From contig NZ_JOAI01000046.1 in assembly GCF_000717715.1 (NCBI RefSeq), forward strand, positions 48,157 through 112,156: 64,000 nt of DNA, given 5' to 3'. The notes under the pieces are model-generated. The model did not search any database. It saw nothing but the letters and a program-made list of their open reading frames with translations, and was not told the DNA's origin. Below are positions 52,634-61,677 of this stretch, piece after piece. The stretch comes from Streptomyces sp. NRRL B-24484. Its GTDB lineage: Bacteria > Actinomycetota > Actinomycetes > Streptomycetales > Streptomycetaceae. How positions within the stretch are numbered: the stretch's first letter is position 1; each line of letters opens with the position of its first letter. A program made the translations under genes and the position numbers.

Positions 52634-52831
52634 ATGAGCAAGCTCCAGCAGTTCGCGGACGCCGTGGCCGCCCGTTTCGCGCCGAAGATCACCGCGGACG
52701 CCACCTGGTGGTACCAGACCCGCTGCGTCAGCTCGTCCGGCTGCGGCGTCCGCAACCTGCGCCTCCAGCAGAACAAGTGCTGGGACAGCAGCTTCTGCAC
52801 CGGCTGGGAGAACACCGGCAGCTGCTGCTGA
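52634..52831 (+). CDS. Cysteine-rich precursor peptide (candidate disulfide-bonded bacteriocin/RiPP)
   Basis: 65 residues. Residues 1-23 form an amphipathic, charged leader without a hydrophobic core (SKLQQFADAVAARFAPK) ending in A-D-A, a signal-peptidase-like AxA site. The predicted core is residues 24-65 (TWWYQTRC...), with six cysteines at 31, 37, 49, 55, 64 and 65 in two C-x5-C pairs and a terminal CC, and four tryptophans. GAGGAG (52622-52627) is seven bases before ATG 52634; an overlapping GTG at 52631 is possible. A perfect 19-base hairpin follows. No lanthionine, YcaO, rSAM or graspetide genes are near, so disulfide bonding is the simplest modification. The family is not one I recognise. 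Confidence 0.82.
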   Translation: MSKLQQFADAVAARFAPKITADATWWYQTRCVSSSGCGVRNLRLQQNKCWDSSFCTGWENTGSCC

Positions 52832-52848
52832 CGGCGGCTGCGCCCTGC

Positions 52849-52890
52849 GGCGCGGACGGCGGCGGCCGGCGGGCCGCCGCCGTCCGCGCC
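52849..52890 (+). terminator. Very strong hairpin between precursor and exporter genes
   Basis: GGCGCGGACGGCGGCGGCC (52849-52867) and GGCCGCCGCCGTCCGCGCC (52872-52890) are perfect 19-base arms around a four-base loop, 18 bases after the precursor stop. It would end most transcripts or let only a part read on into the permease genes. Confidence 0.85.
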
Positions 52891-52951
52891 GACCCACGTG
52901 CTGTTCCAGGTAGTTGCCCGTCGTCGTTTCCGTAGCCCGAGGAGGACGTCC

Positions 52952-55900
52952 GTGCCGGACGGATCGGAGCCGCGGGCCCACCGCACGGTGGCCCGCAGGG
53001 TCGGCCACCATGCGCTGCCGCTGGTCTCGGCGGCGCTCGCGGTGCTGGTCGCGGCCGCCGCGGTGACGGTGCTCACCGCACTGTCCGGCCGGGCGGTGAC
53101 CGACGGGATGCGCCGCCAACTGGCGGGCGACCGGCGGCTGTCGGTGTCGGTGCAGACCGAGCTCGGCGCGGCCGGGGCGCAGGCCGCGGCCGACCGCTCG
53201 GTGCGGGCGGCCTTCCACCGGGTGCTGGCGGACGTGCCGTACCGGGTCGAGACGGCCGCGCGGTCGGCGGCGCCGCTGACCGCGGCCCGGCCGGCCGGGC
53301 AGCCGGCCCTGCCCGCCGAGTCGGTGCTGCTGCCGGTGGGCCTAGCCGAGCCGGGCCGCCATGCGCAGCTGACCGCCGGGAGTTGGCCGGTCGGCGGGGC
53401 CGGCGCCGAGGTCGCGGCGGCGGTGCCCGACGAGTGGGCGCAGCGGACGGGTGTCCGCCCGGGCGACGTCCTGGTGCTCACCAGCCCGGCCAACCGCACC
53501 GTGGCGCTGCGGGTCACCGGCCGCTACCGGGCCGCGCCGCTCAGCGGTGCGTTCTGGCAGGGCCTGGCCGAGCCGGACCGCGAGGTGGAGCGGGCGGCCG
53601 CACTGGTCTCCCCCGCGGCGTTCCGTGCCGAGGCCGCGCTGGCCGACGGCGGTCTGGCCGAGTGGGTGGCGCTGCCCGAGGTGTCGCGGCTGCCGGTGTC
53701 CGAACTCGCCGGACTGCGGGCCCGTTCCGCCGCGTTCGGCACCGGCGACCCCGTCCGGTCGGTGTACCGGGAGGCCCCGCCGCCGGTCGGCGGGACGGCG
53801 ATCCGCACCGCGCTGCCGGAGCTGCTGGCGGGCACCGCGCTGCCGATGCTCGCGGCCCGTTCCTCGCTGTACGTCCCGGCCACCCTGCTGACCGTGCTCG
53901 CCACCCTGACCCTCGCCCTGACGGCACGTCAACTCGCGGAGAGCAGTGCGGCGGAGACCGTGCTGCGGCTCGCCCGCGGGGCGGGCGGCGGCCGACTGCT
54001 GCTCGCCGCGGCCGGTGAGTGGGCGGCCTTCTCGCTGCCCGCCGCCCTCGCGGGAATGCTCGTCGTGGCGCCGCTGGCGATGGCCGGGGCCGGCGCCTCC
54101 ACCGGCTCGGTGGTCGCGGTCGCCGCCATGCTGCTGGTGCACGGCGGGGCGGTGGTGCTGCCGGTCGCCCGGCTGGCGCTGTCCGGTGCGCGGGATGCGG
54201 CGGTGCGCGGCCGCTCGGCCCGCCGGACGGCCGTGCAGCAGGCCGGGGCCGACCTGGCCCTGCTGCTGGCGGCCGTCCTCGGCTGGCTCCAACTGCGGCA
54301 CTACGGCGGCCCGGTGGCCGATCCGGCGCGGGTCGGCTTCGACACCTGGGCCGATCCGGTGCTGGTCCTCGCGCCGGCCGCCGTGCTGACCGCCGGTGCG
54401 CTGGTGCTGCTGCGGCTGCTGCCGCCGCTGATGCGGCTCGCGGAGCGGGCGGCCGCCCTCAGTACGGGTCTGGTGCTGCCACTGAGCAGCTGGCGGATCA
54501 GCCGCCGGCCGGGCGGCCCGGCCGCCTCGGTGCTGCTCTCGGTGCTGGCGCTGTCCGTCTGTGCCTTCTCCGCCACCGCGCTCGCCTCGCTCGGCCCGAA
54601 CTACCGTGACCGGGCCGCCGCGGCCGTGGGTGCGGACCTCGGACTGAGCGGCGGCGGGCTCGCCTCCGACCGGCGGGCGGCCGCGCTGGCGGCGCTGCCC
54701 GGTGTCCGGGCCGTCAGCCCGGTGGTCGAGGCCCGCACCGACCTCGGCAACCTGCCGGTGCAGGCGGTGGCCGTCAACTCCCGTACCGCGCAGCAGACCC
54801 TCTCGTCCGCGGGCGCCGCGCTGCCTGCGCTCCGCGCGGACCTGGCCGACCGGCCGCTCGACGCCCTGCTCCCGCTGCTGCGGAGGGGCACCCCCGCGTA
54901 CGGTCTGCCCGTTCCGGAGGGGACGACCGCGCTGGAGCTGTCGGTGGGCCTCGCCGCGGACGCCCCGCTGCCCGCCGGTGCCGTCCGGCTCGTCCTGCTG
55001 GTGGAGGACGCCGACGGGCTCTCCCGGACGCTCGCGGCGACCGTGCCCACCGACGGCGTCCGGCGCCCCCTGCGCTTCGACCTGTCCGCCCCCGTCACCG
55101 CGGCCCGGCCCGCCCGGGTCGCCCGGGTCGCCGTGCAGCCCGCCGCGGACCTGCCCGGACGCCGCAGCCTCACCCTGGACCTGGAGCGGATCACCGCGGT
55201 CGGCCCGTCCGCCCGGCACGACCTCGCGCCGCCGGCCGGCCTCGGCTGGACGGCCACCGCGCCCGGCGCGGGCAGGCCGGAGGACATCGGCTGCCCCGGC
55301 CACCCCGCGGCCGGCTCGGCGGGGCGGATCCCCGAGACCAGCGACGACCTGGCCGGGCCGTGCACCCTCACCGAGCCGGCCGGCGGCCTGCTGCTGGCCG
55401 TGCTGCGCACCCAGCAGCCGAACGGGATGAGCGACGGCCGGACGCCCGAGGTGGCGTACACCGTGGCCGCCGAGCCGGACGCGCCGCCGCTGCCCGTCCT
55501 CGCGGACGACGCCCTGCTCGCCGCCGGGGTGCGGGTCGGCTCCCGGCTGCTCCTCGTGCCCGGCGGCGACCCGGTGGTGCGGGCCGTGGTGGTCGGGCGG
55601 ATCGCCGTCGTCCCGGGCCTGCCCCGGGATCGGCCGGCCGTGCTCGCCGACTCCCGGGCATTCGCCGCGCAGCGGATCCTCGGCGGGTCCCCGCCGGTGC
55701 CGGAGGCCCGCTGGTGGCTCGCGGCGGGGCCGGACGGCGGCCGCGCCGCGCAGACCGCGCTGCGCGGGCACCCGGAGCTGGGCACCGTACGGAGCCTGCG
55801 GGACGAGGCCGCGACGCTGGCCGCCGACCCGTACCAGGCGGGGCTGCGCCGCACGCTGTGGCTCTGCCTGCTGCTCGCGCCGCTGTTCGCCCTCGCCGGA

Positions 55901-56269
55901 ACGACCGTGCAGGCCGCGGCGGATGCACGCTCGCGCAGCCGGGAGTTCGCGGTGCTGCGGGCGATCGGTGTGGCGCCGGGGCGGCTCGCGGCCGTGCTGC
56001 GCACCGAGATGCTCACCCTGACCGGTGCCGCCGTGCTGCTCGGTGCGGTGCTGGGCCTGCTGTCGGCGGCCCTGCTGCTGCCGCTGGTCGTGGTGGACGG
56101 CAGCGCCTCGGCGGTGTTCCCCGCGCTGCGGATCGGTCCGGGGTGGACGGCCACCGCGGCCGCCGCGCTGGCCACCGGCGCCCTGGTGGGAGCCGGATCG
56201 TCGGTGCTGGCAAGGAGGTTCGCCCGGGTCGACCTGGCGCGGACCCTGAGGGCAGGGGAGGACGGATGA
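52952..56269 (+). CDS. FtsX-type ABC transporter permease 1
   Basis: 1105 residues, large two-module MacB/FtsX-like permease: an N-terminal helix near residues 25-50 (LPLVSAALAVLVAAAAVTVL), a big extracytoplasmic domain, a cluster of membrane helices around residues 310-520, a second extracytoplasmic domain, and C-terminal helices with the FtsX signature SREFAVLRAIGVAPGRLAAVL. GTG 52952 has GAGGAGG at 52939-52945. Overlaps the next permease gene (ATGA). In context, export of, or self-protection from, the cysteine-rich peptide is likely. Confidence 0.9.
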   Translation: MPDGSEPRAHRTVARRVGHHALPLVSAALAVLVAAAAVTVLTALSGRAVTDGMRRQLAGDRRLSVSVQTELGAAGAQAAADRSVRAAFHRVLADVPYRVETAARSAAPLTAARPAGQPALPAESVLLPVGLAEPGRHAQLTAGSWPVGGAGAEVAAAVPDEWAQRTGVRPGDVLVLTSPANRTVALRVTGRYRAAPLSGAFWQGLAEPDREVERAAALVSPAAFRAEAALADGGLAEWVALPEVSRLPVSELAGLRARSAAFGTGDPVRSVYREAPPPVGGTAIRTALPELLAGTALPMLAARSSLYVPATLLTVLATLTLALTARQLAESSAAETVLRLARGAGGGRLLLAAAGEWAAFSLPAALAGMLVVAPLAMAGAGASTGSVVAVAAMLLVHGGAVVLPVARLALSGARDAAVRGRSARRTAVQQAGADLALLLAAVLGWLQLRHYGGPVADPARVGFDTWADPVLVLAPAAVLTAGALVLLRLLPPLMRLAERAAALSTGLVLPLSSWRISRRPGGPAASVLLSVLALSVCAFSATALASLGPNYRDRAAAAVGADLGLSGGGLASDRRAAALAALPGVRAVSPVVEARTDLGNLPVQAVAVNSRTAQQTLSSAGAALPALRADLADRPLDALLPLLRRGTPAYGLPVPEGTTALELSVGLAADAPLPAGAVRLVLLVEDADGLSRTLAATVPTDGVRRPLRFDLSAPVTAARPARVARVAVQPAADLPGRRSLTLDLERITAVGPSARHDLAPPAGLGWTATAPGAGRPEDIGCPGHPAAGSAGRIPETSDDLAGPCTLTEPAGGLLLAVLRTQQPNGMSDGRTPEVAYTVAAEPDAPPLPVLADDALLAAGVRVGSRLLLVPGGDPVVRAVVVGRIAVVPGLPRDRPAVLADSRAFAAQRILGGSPPVPEARWWLAAGPDGGRAAQTALRGHPELGTVRSLRDEAATLAADPYQAGLRRTLWLCLLLAPLFALAGTTVQAAADARSRSREFAVLRAIGVAPGRLAAVLRTEMLTLTGAAVLLGAVLGLLSAALLLPLVVVDGSASAVFPALRIGPGWTATAAAALATGALVGAGSSVLARRFARVDLARTLRAGEDG

Positions 56270-59121
56270 CCGCCGGCCGGTGGCCGCGGGCCGCTTCGCG
56301 CCGACTGCCGCTGTACGCGCTGCAGTTCGTTCTGGTGGCGGTGCTGGCGGCGCTCGCCGCTGCCTGGGAGCCGTCGTACGACCGGCCGGCCACCCGGGCG
56401 CTGGCCCGGGAGGTCGAACAGGCCGCGTCCGACGGCCCGTTGGTCACCGTGCGCTCGGGCCTGCGGGCCCCGGCGGCGGACGACGGCTCGTCGCTGGCCC
56501 CGAAGTTCGGCACCCTGGAGGGCGACCTCGCCCGGCTGGCCGAGGGGCTGCGCCACGGCGCCGGCCCCGGGCTGGCGGCGGTGCTCGGGGCGCCGACCGC
56601 CCGGATCGAGACCGGCGTGGTGCCGGTCCTCGGGGACGGCGTCCGCCGCCCGGACGGCACCGTGCCGACCGCACAGCTGCTCTACGCCCAGGACGCCGGC
56701 CGCGAGCTGCGCTGGACGGCTGGCCGGGCACCGGGCGTCCCGCAGGGCGATCCGGCGACGGCCCCGGTCGAGGTCGCCGTCTCGGCGGCGAACGCGGACG
56801 TCCTCGGTCTGGCGATCGGCCGCCCGGTGTCGCTACGCGGGCCCGGGCTGGAGACCGCGGCGGTGGTGGTGGGCGTCTTCGCGCCGGTCACCGGGACGGC
56901 CGACCTCTGGCAGCAGTTCCCCGCGCTGGCACGGCCGTTGGTGAGCGACACCGCGCAGGGGCGGCGCACCGCCGTCGAGTTCCTGACGGGTGCTGCCGGC
57001 GTCGAGGCGGTCGAGGCACGCGGCAGCGCCGGCCCGGCCGGCCTGTCACTGACGCTCGGCTACCCCGTCCGGGTGGACCCGGCCGGCGGTGCCGGAGCGG
57101 CCGGCCGGGCCGGCGGACTGGGCCGCGAGGCGGTCGCGTTCGTCCAGGACGCGGCCGTCGGCGTGTGCGGCGACCGCGCCCTGGCCACCCTGCCGTGCAA
57201 GCTCGACCTGCGCCGGGTGTCGCCGCCGCAGGTGACGGAGCGGCTGTCCGCCGTCGTGTCCGTCTTCGAACGGCGCAGCGCGCGGACGCAGGCGCTGCGC
57301 TCCTTCGCACTGGCCGGGCTGATGACCGTCGCGGTGATCGGCGCACTCGCGGCGGCCCGACTCGCCGTCCGGCGCGAGGCGGCCGATCTGGAGCTGCGCC
57401 GCGCCCGGGGCGCCGGGCTGGCCGGGCTGGTCGGGCAGCGGCTGCTGGCCGGCGTCCCGACGGTGCTCGCCGGGGCCGCGGCGGGCTGGTCCGCCGGGGT
57501 CGCCGCGGGCGGCCGGGCGGTGCCGGCCGGGGCACCGGGCCGGGCGGTGGCGGCCGCGGCCCTGGCGGCGGTGCTGCTGGTGTGGTGCGCGCCGCCCGGC
57601 ACGGTCTGGGCCCGGTACCGCGAGCCGCGGCGCGGCACCGCCGTCCGGCTGCCGCGCAGCCCGCTGGCCCGCCGGCTGGTCCGCGACGCGACGGTGCTGC
57701 TGGCGGCCGCCGCGGGGGTGCTGTCGCTGCGGCTGCGCGGCGGCTCCGTCGCGGCCTGGGATCCGCAGCTGTTCCTGCTGCCGGGCCTGCTCGGCGCGGC
57801 CGCGGTGACGGTGCTGTGGTGGCTGTACCCGCTGCCGGTGCGGCTGCTCGCCCGGTGGGCGCGGCGGCGCACCGGGGCGGTGCCGCTGGTGGCGCTCGCC
57901 CGGGCCGGGCGGGAGGCACCGGCCGCGGGGGCGGCGCTGCTGGTGCTGGTGCTGGCGCTGTCCGGGGCCGTGCTGGGCGGCCTGGTCTCCGGCTCGGTGC
58001 GGGACGGCCGGGAGCGGGCCGCGGCCTGGCTCAGCGGTGCGGACGCCGCGGTGATCGGGCCGGCCGGCCTGGACGCCGCGACGGCGGACCTGGCGGCGCT
58101 GCCGGGGGTCTCCCGCACGGTCGCGGTGACCGCGGCGTCGCGGGACCTGCTGGCCGTGGACGGCGAACTGCTGCGGGCGGCGGCGGTCGTCCGGGTCGAC
58201 CCGGCGGCGCTGCTCGCCGCGGTGCCGGGCTCCCCGCTCGGCCGGGCCGTGCGCTCCGCGGGCCTCGGGGGTGCCGGGGAGAGTACCGCCGGGGCGGTGC
58301 CGACCGTGGACGTGCTGGCGGACGCGGCCGTCCCGGAGGGCGAGTTCGAGGCCGTCGACGGCGGCCGCACCGTCCTCCGGCTGCGGGTCGTCGGCGCCCT
58401 GCCGGCCGCCGCCCGGCAGGACCCGGCCCTCGGCCCGGTGCTGGACGCGCTCCCCGCGGGCGGACCGCTCCTGGTGGCGGCGGCCGGGCCCCGTCCGGAC
58501 GGCCCGACGGCGCGCACCGCGGTGCTGCTGCGAACGGCCGGGGCGGCGCTGCCGGACGCCGAACTGCTGCGCCGCACCGCCGCCGACGGCATCCGGGCCT
58601 CCGCGGCACCGGGGGCGGCCGGCGGGGTGCTCCGGCTGCAGGTCCGTGTCCGGGCGGCCGAGTCGGCGCGGCTGGGCGGCGACGGCCTGGTCCGCGCGCT
58701 GGACGCCGCATGGCTGGTCTGCGGCCTCGGCGCCCTGCTGGTGGCGCTCCTGGTGGTGGCCGTGGACCTGCTGGCCGGCGCCCGGGAGCGGGGCGCGACG
58801 GCGGCCGTGCTGCGCACCCTCGGTCTGGGCAGCCGGGCGGCGGCCGCGATCCATCTGCTGGAACTGCTGCCGATGGTGGTCGCTGCGGCCGTCGGCGGGA
58901 CGGCGCTGGGTCTGCTGCTGCCCGCGGCGCTCGGCCCCGCGTTGGACCTGGCGGACCTGACGGGCGCGCCGCCCGGCACCGGGCCGTCGGTGGACTGGGT
59001 GCTCACCGCCGCGCTCGGCGGCGGGCTCGTGCTGATGGTGCTGGCGGTCGCCGGCCTGGAGACCGTGGTCGGCCGACGGCGCCGGCCGGCGGCGCTGTTG
59101 AGACTGGGGGAGGCCCGGTGA
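56266..59121 (+). CDS. FtsX-type ABC transporter permease 2
   Basis: 951 residues with the same architecture as the previous protein: N-terminal helix (LPLYALQFVLVAVLAALAAAW), long extracytoplasmic segment, central helix cluster (about 350-560), second extracytoplasmic domain and C-terminal helices with GATAAVLRTLGLGSRAAAAIHLLE. Sequence identity to permease 1 is low but topology is shared, as in paired permeases. The ATG overlaps the previous stop and its own stop overlaps the next start (GTGA), so all four transporter genes are translationally coupled. Confidence 0.88.
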   Translation: MTAGRWPRAASRRLPLYALQFVLVAVLAALAAAWEPSYDRPATRALAREVEQAASDGPLVTVRSGLRAPAADDGSSLAPKFGTLEGDLARLAEGLRHGAGPGLAAVLGAPTARIETGVVPVLGDGVRRPDGTVPTAQLLYAQDAGRELRWTAGRAPGVPQGDPATAPVEVAVSAANADVLGLAIGRPVSLRGPGLETAAVVVGVFAPVTGTADLWQQFPALARPLVSDTAQGRRTAVEFLTGAAGVEAVEARGSAGPAGLSLTLGYPVRVDPAGGAGAAGRAGGLGREAVAFVQDAAVGVCGDRALATLPCKLDLRRVSPPQVTERLSAVVSVFERRSARTQALRSFALAGLMTVAVIGALAAARLAVRREAADLELRRARGAGLAGLVGQRLLAGVPTVLAGAAAGWSAGVAAGGRAVPAGAPGRAVAAAALAAVLLVWCAPPGTVWARYREPRRGTAVRLPRSPLARRLVRDATVLLAAAAGVLSLRLRGGSVAAWDPQLFLLPGLLGAAAVTVLWWLYPLPVRLLARWARRRTGAVPLVALARAGREAPAAGAALLVLVLALSGAVLGGLVSGSVRDGRERAAAWLSGADAAVIGPAGLDAATADLAALPGVSRTVAVTAASRDLLAVDGELLRAAAVVRVDPAALLAAVPGSPLGRAVRSAGLGGAGESTAGAVPTVDVLADAAVPEGEFEAVDGGRTVLRLRVVGALPAAARQDPALGPVLDALPAGGPLLVAAAGPRPDGPTARTAVLLRTAGAALPDAELLRRTAADGIRASAAPGAAGGVLRLQVRVRAAESARLGGDGLVRALDAAWLVCGLGALLVALLVVAVDLLAGARERGATAAVLRTLGLGSRAAAAIHLLELLPMVVAAAVGGTALGLLLPAALGPALDLADLTGAPPGTGPSVDWVLTAALGGGLVLMVLAVAGLETVVGRRRRPAALLRLGEAR

Positions 59122-60053
59122 GTGCGATGTCGGAGGCACCTTCGCTGGAGCGGCTGCGTACGGCTGCCGCCCGGCGGCCCGAACGGCCGGAGGGGATGGT
59201 GGTGTGCGAGAACCTGGTGCGGATCTTCCGCAGTGAGGGCGTCGAGGTGCAGGCGCTGCAGGGGCTCGACCTCACCGTGGCGGACGGCGAGTTGCTGGCG
59301 CTGGTCGGTGCGTCCGGCTCGGGCAAGTCGACCCTGCTGTCGATCCTCGCCGGCCTGGACGTGCCCACCGCGGGCAGCGCCTCGGTCGCCGGCCGGGACC
59401 TGCTGGCGATGCGCCGGCGCGAACGCCTGGAGTACCGGCGGCGCACCGTCGGGTTCGTCCAGCAGCAGACCGCGAGGAACCTGCTGCCCTATCTGACGGC
59501 GATCGAGAACGTGATGCTGCCGATGCGGTACGCAGGCCTCCCGCGCGCGCAACGGCAGCCCCGGGCCGAGGAGTTGCTCGGACTGCTGGGGCTCGGCGGC
59601 AAGCTCGGCCGGCGGCCGGGCGAGCTCTCCGGCGGCGAGCAGCAGCGGGTGGCGATCGCCGTCGCCAACGCCAACGCGCCCGCCCTGCTGCTGGCGGACG
59701 AGCCGACCGGCGAGCTCGACAGCGCCACCGGCGAGGAGGTGTTCGACGCCCTGCGGTCCGCCAATGCGGAGCTGGGGGTCACCGTGGTGATCGTCACCCA
59801 TGACGCGGCGGTGGCCGAGCAGGTGTCCCGGACGGTACGGATCCGCAACGGCCGCACCTCCACCGAGGTGCTTCGCCACGAGCAGGGCCGCCCGGGGGTG
59901 GAGTACGCCGTGCTCGACCGGGCCGGGCGGCTGCAGCTGCCCGCGGAGTTCACGGCGGCGCTCCGGCTCTCCCGCCGGGTGCGCCTGGAGCTGGAGCAGG
60001 ACCACATCGGCGTGTGGCCGGTCGTGGACGGGCCGCAGGAGGAGTCTCGATGA
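59118..60053 (+). CDS. ABC transporter ATPase 1 (MacB/LolD type)
   Basis: 311-residue ATPase. Walker A GASGSGKST, Q-loop FVQQQTARNLLPYLTAIENV, signature ELSGGEQQRVAIAVANAN, Walker B ALLLADEPTGELDS, switch IVTHDAAVA. This is the MacB/LolD/FtsE group that pairs with FtsX-like permeases. An N-terminal extension of about 28 residues and a C-terminal tail of about 65 residues (YAVLDRAGRLQLPAEFTAAL, resembling an AbrB-like end) are extra. GTG 59118 follows GGGGAGG; overlaps the ATPase 2 start (ATGA). Confidence 0.92.
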   Translation: MSAMSEAPSLERLRTAAARRPERPEGMVVCENLVRIFRSEGVEVQALQGLDLTVADGELLALVGASGSGKSTLLSILAGLDVPTAGSASVAGRDLLAMRRRERLEYRRRTVGFVQQQTARNLLPYLTAIENVMLPMRYAGLPRAQRQPRAEELLGLLGLGGKLGRRPGELSGGEQQRVAIAVANANAPALLLADEPTGELDSATGEEVFDALRSANAELGVTVVIVTHDAAVAEQVSRTVRIRNGRTSTEVLRHEQGRPGVEYAVLDRAGRLQLPAEFTAALRLSRRVRLELEQDHIGVWPVVDGPQEESR

Positions 60054-60745
60054 CGGATGTGATGGTCTCGGCCGAGGACGTCCGGCGGAGCTTCGGCAGC
60101 GGCCCGCAGGCCGTGCACGCGCTGCGCGGGGCGACCTTCGAGGTCCGCCGCGGCGAACTCACGGCGCTCAGGGGCCGTTCCGGGTCGGGCAAGACCACGC
60201 TGCTGAACCTGCTCGGCGGCCTGGACGCGCCCACCTCGGGCCGGATCGTGCTGGACGGCACCGACCTGGCCGGCCTGGACGAGGACGGCCGGCTGGCGCT
60301 GCGCCGCGACCGGATCGGCTTCGTCTTCCAGTCCTTCGGGCTGATCCCGGTGCTGACGGCGGCCGAGAACGTCGGCGTGCCGATGCGGCTGCGGCGGATG
60401 CCGGCGAGGGAGCGCGACGAGCGGGTGCGCATGCTGCTGGCCCTGGTCGGGCTGGCCGACCACGCGGACCAGCGGCCCGCCGAGCTCTCCGGCGGCCAGC
60501 AGCAACGTGTCGCCGTCGCACGGGCGTTGGCGAACGAGCCGGCGCTGGTGATCGCGGACGAGCCGACCGGCCGGCTGGATTCGGAGACCGGCCGCGCCGT
60601 CATGGAGCTGCTGCGCGCGGTGGTCCGCAGCGAGGGCGTCACCGTGCTGGTCGCCACTCACGACCCGGCGCTGATGGAACTCGCCGACCGGGTGGTGGAA
60701 CTCGCCGACGGCCGGGTGGTGGAGGACGCCCGCCGCCGCGACTGA
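60050..60745 (+). CDS. ABC transporter ATPase 2 (MacB/LolD type)
   Basis: 231-residue ATPase. Walker A GRSGSGKTT, Q-loop VFQSFGLIPVLTAAENV, signature ELSGGQQQRVAVARAL, Walker B ALVIADEPTGRLDS, switch VATHDPALM. Minimal LolD-size protein without the extensions of ATPase 1. With two different permeases and two different ATPases the locus could encode one hetero-complex or two transporters, for example export plus immunity. ATG 60050 with GGAGGAG at 60038-60044. Confidence 0.92.
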   Translation: MTDVMVSAEDVRRSFGSGPQAVHALRGATFEVRRGELTALRGRSGSGKTTLLNLLGGLDAPTSGRIVLDGTDLAGLDEDGRLALRRDRIGFVFQSFGLIPVLTAAENVGVPMRLRRMPARERDERVRMLLALVGLADHADQRPAELSGGQQQRVAVARALANEPALVIADEPTGRLDSETGRAVMELLRAVVRSEGVTVLVATHDPALMELADRVVELADGRVVEDARRRD

Positions 60746-60819
60746 CCTGCCGCGACCGACCTGCCGCGGCGGCCCACCGCGGCCGCCTCACCATGTCGCC
60801 CGGCACGCACCCCGCGGCC

Positions 60820-61581
60820 TCAACCCACCGGCACGGGCGCGCTGTTGACCAGGCTCCGGTAGAGCGCGTCGAGCCGGGCGCCGGGGCCGGTCCCGAGTTC
60901 GCGACGGTGCACGGCCTCGGCGGCCCGGTAGGCCGCGGTGACCCCGTCGATCTCGCCGAGCCGGTGGTGGGCCCGCATCCGCAACTCCCAGGCCCGGCCG
61001 CGCAGCGGTGCCGCGGCGAGCAGACCGGCCAGGTCGCGGAGGGCGGACCGCGGTTCGGCGAGCTGCAGTTGGGCGTCGGCGAAGTCCTCGACGGCCCGCA
61101 TCCGCTCCTCGTCCAGGTGGCCGAGCCAGGCCGCGAGCGGGCCGTTGCGCGGCACGCCGACGGCGGCCTCGTCGCCCTGCCAGAGGGCGAGCGCGGCGGC
61201 GAGCCGGCCCGCGGCCCGGGCCGGGTCACCGGCCTCCAGTGCCGCCCGGCCGGCGGCGGCCCGGTCGAGGAACCGCAGGTGGTCGCAGCGGTCGGCGTCC
61301 ACCTGGAGTTCGTAGCCGCCGACCGTGCCGAGCAGGGCGGTCCGCGCGTCGAAGGAGCGCCTCAACCGGCTCGCGTGGGTGCGGATGTTGGCGACGGCCG
61401 AGCGGGGCGGCTCCTCATCCCAGAGCGCCTCGGCCAGCCGGTCCAGGGAGACGGTGGTGCCGGCCCGCAGCAGCAGGGTCACCAGCAGGGCGCGCGCCTT
61501 GACCCCCTTGACGTCGAGGGCCTCGGACGAGCCGTGGTCGGGACGCAGGCAAACTCTGCCGAGAATCTGGAATGTCGTCAC
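60820..61581 (-). CDS. SARP-type pathway regulator (winged helix plus BTAD)
   Basis: 253 residues: OmpR-like winged helix at 5-95 (VKGVKARALLVTLLLRAGTTVSLDRLAEALWDEEPPRSAVANIRTHASRLRR) and a bacterial transcriptional activation domain (RFLDRAAAGRAALEAGDPARAAGRLAAALALWQGD through AAYRAAEAVHRRELGTGPG). Small SARPs of this size activate secondary-metabolite clusters by binding heptameric direct repeats near the -35. GTG 61581; no clear ribosome-binding site. It lies at the end of the peptide/transporter cluster and is convergent with ATPase 2, so it is the likely cluster activator. Confidence 0.88.
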   Translation of the reverse strand: MTTFQILGRVCLRPDHGSSEALDVKGVKARALLVTLLLRAGTTVSLDRLAEALWDEEPPRSAVANIRTHASRLRRSFDARTALLGTVGGYELQVDADRCDHLRFLDRAAAGRAALEAGDPARAAGRLAAALALWQGDEAAVGVPRNGPLAAWLGHLDEERMRAVEDFADAQLQLAEPRSALRDLAGLLAAAPLRGRAWELRMRAHHRLGEIDGVTAAYRAAEAVHRRELGTGPGARLDALYRSLVNSAPVPVG

Positions 61582-61677
61582 CGGCGTGCAGCGCTCGCTT
61601 CCTGGGGTGGGTCCGCCCCCCGCTGGCGGGCCCGGCGGCATAGAGCCTGCCTGCGAACGGATGCCATTTCAACCCTG

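Noticed and set aside
52634..52831. Lanthipeptide precursor
   Set aside because: No LanB, LanC, LanM, LanKC or LanL gene in the window, and redox proteins are present instead, so disulfides are more likely.
49029..60745. Integrative element carrying the peptide cluster
   Set aside because: No integrase, attachment-site repeat or composition change was seen at the borders.
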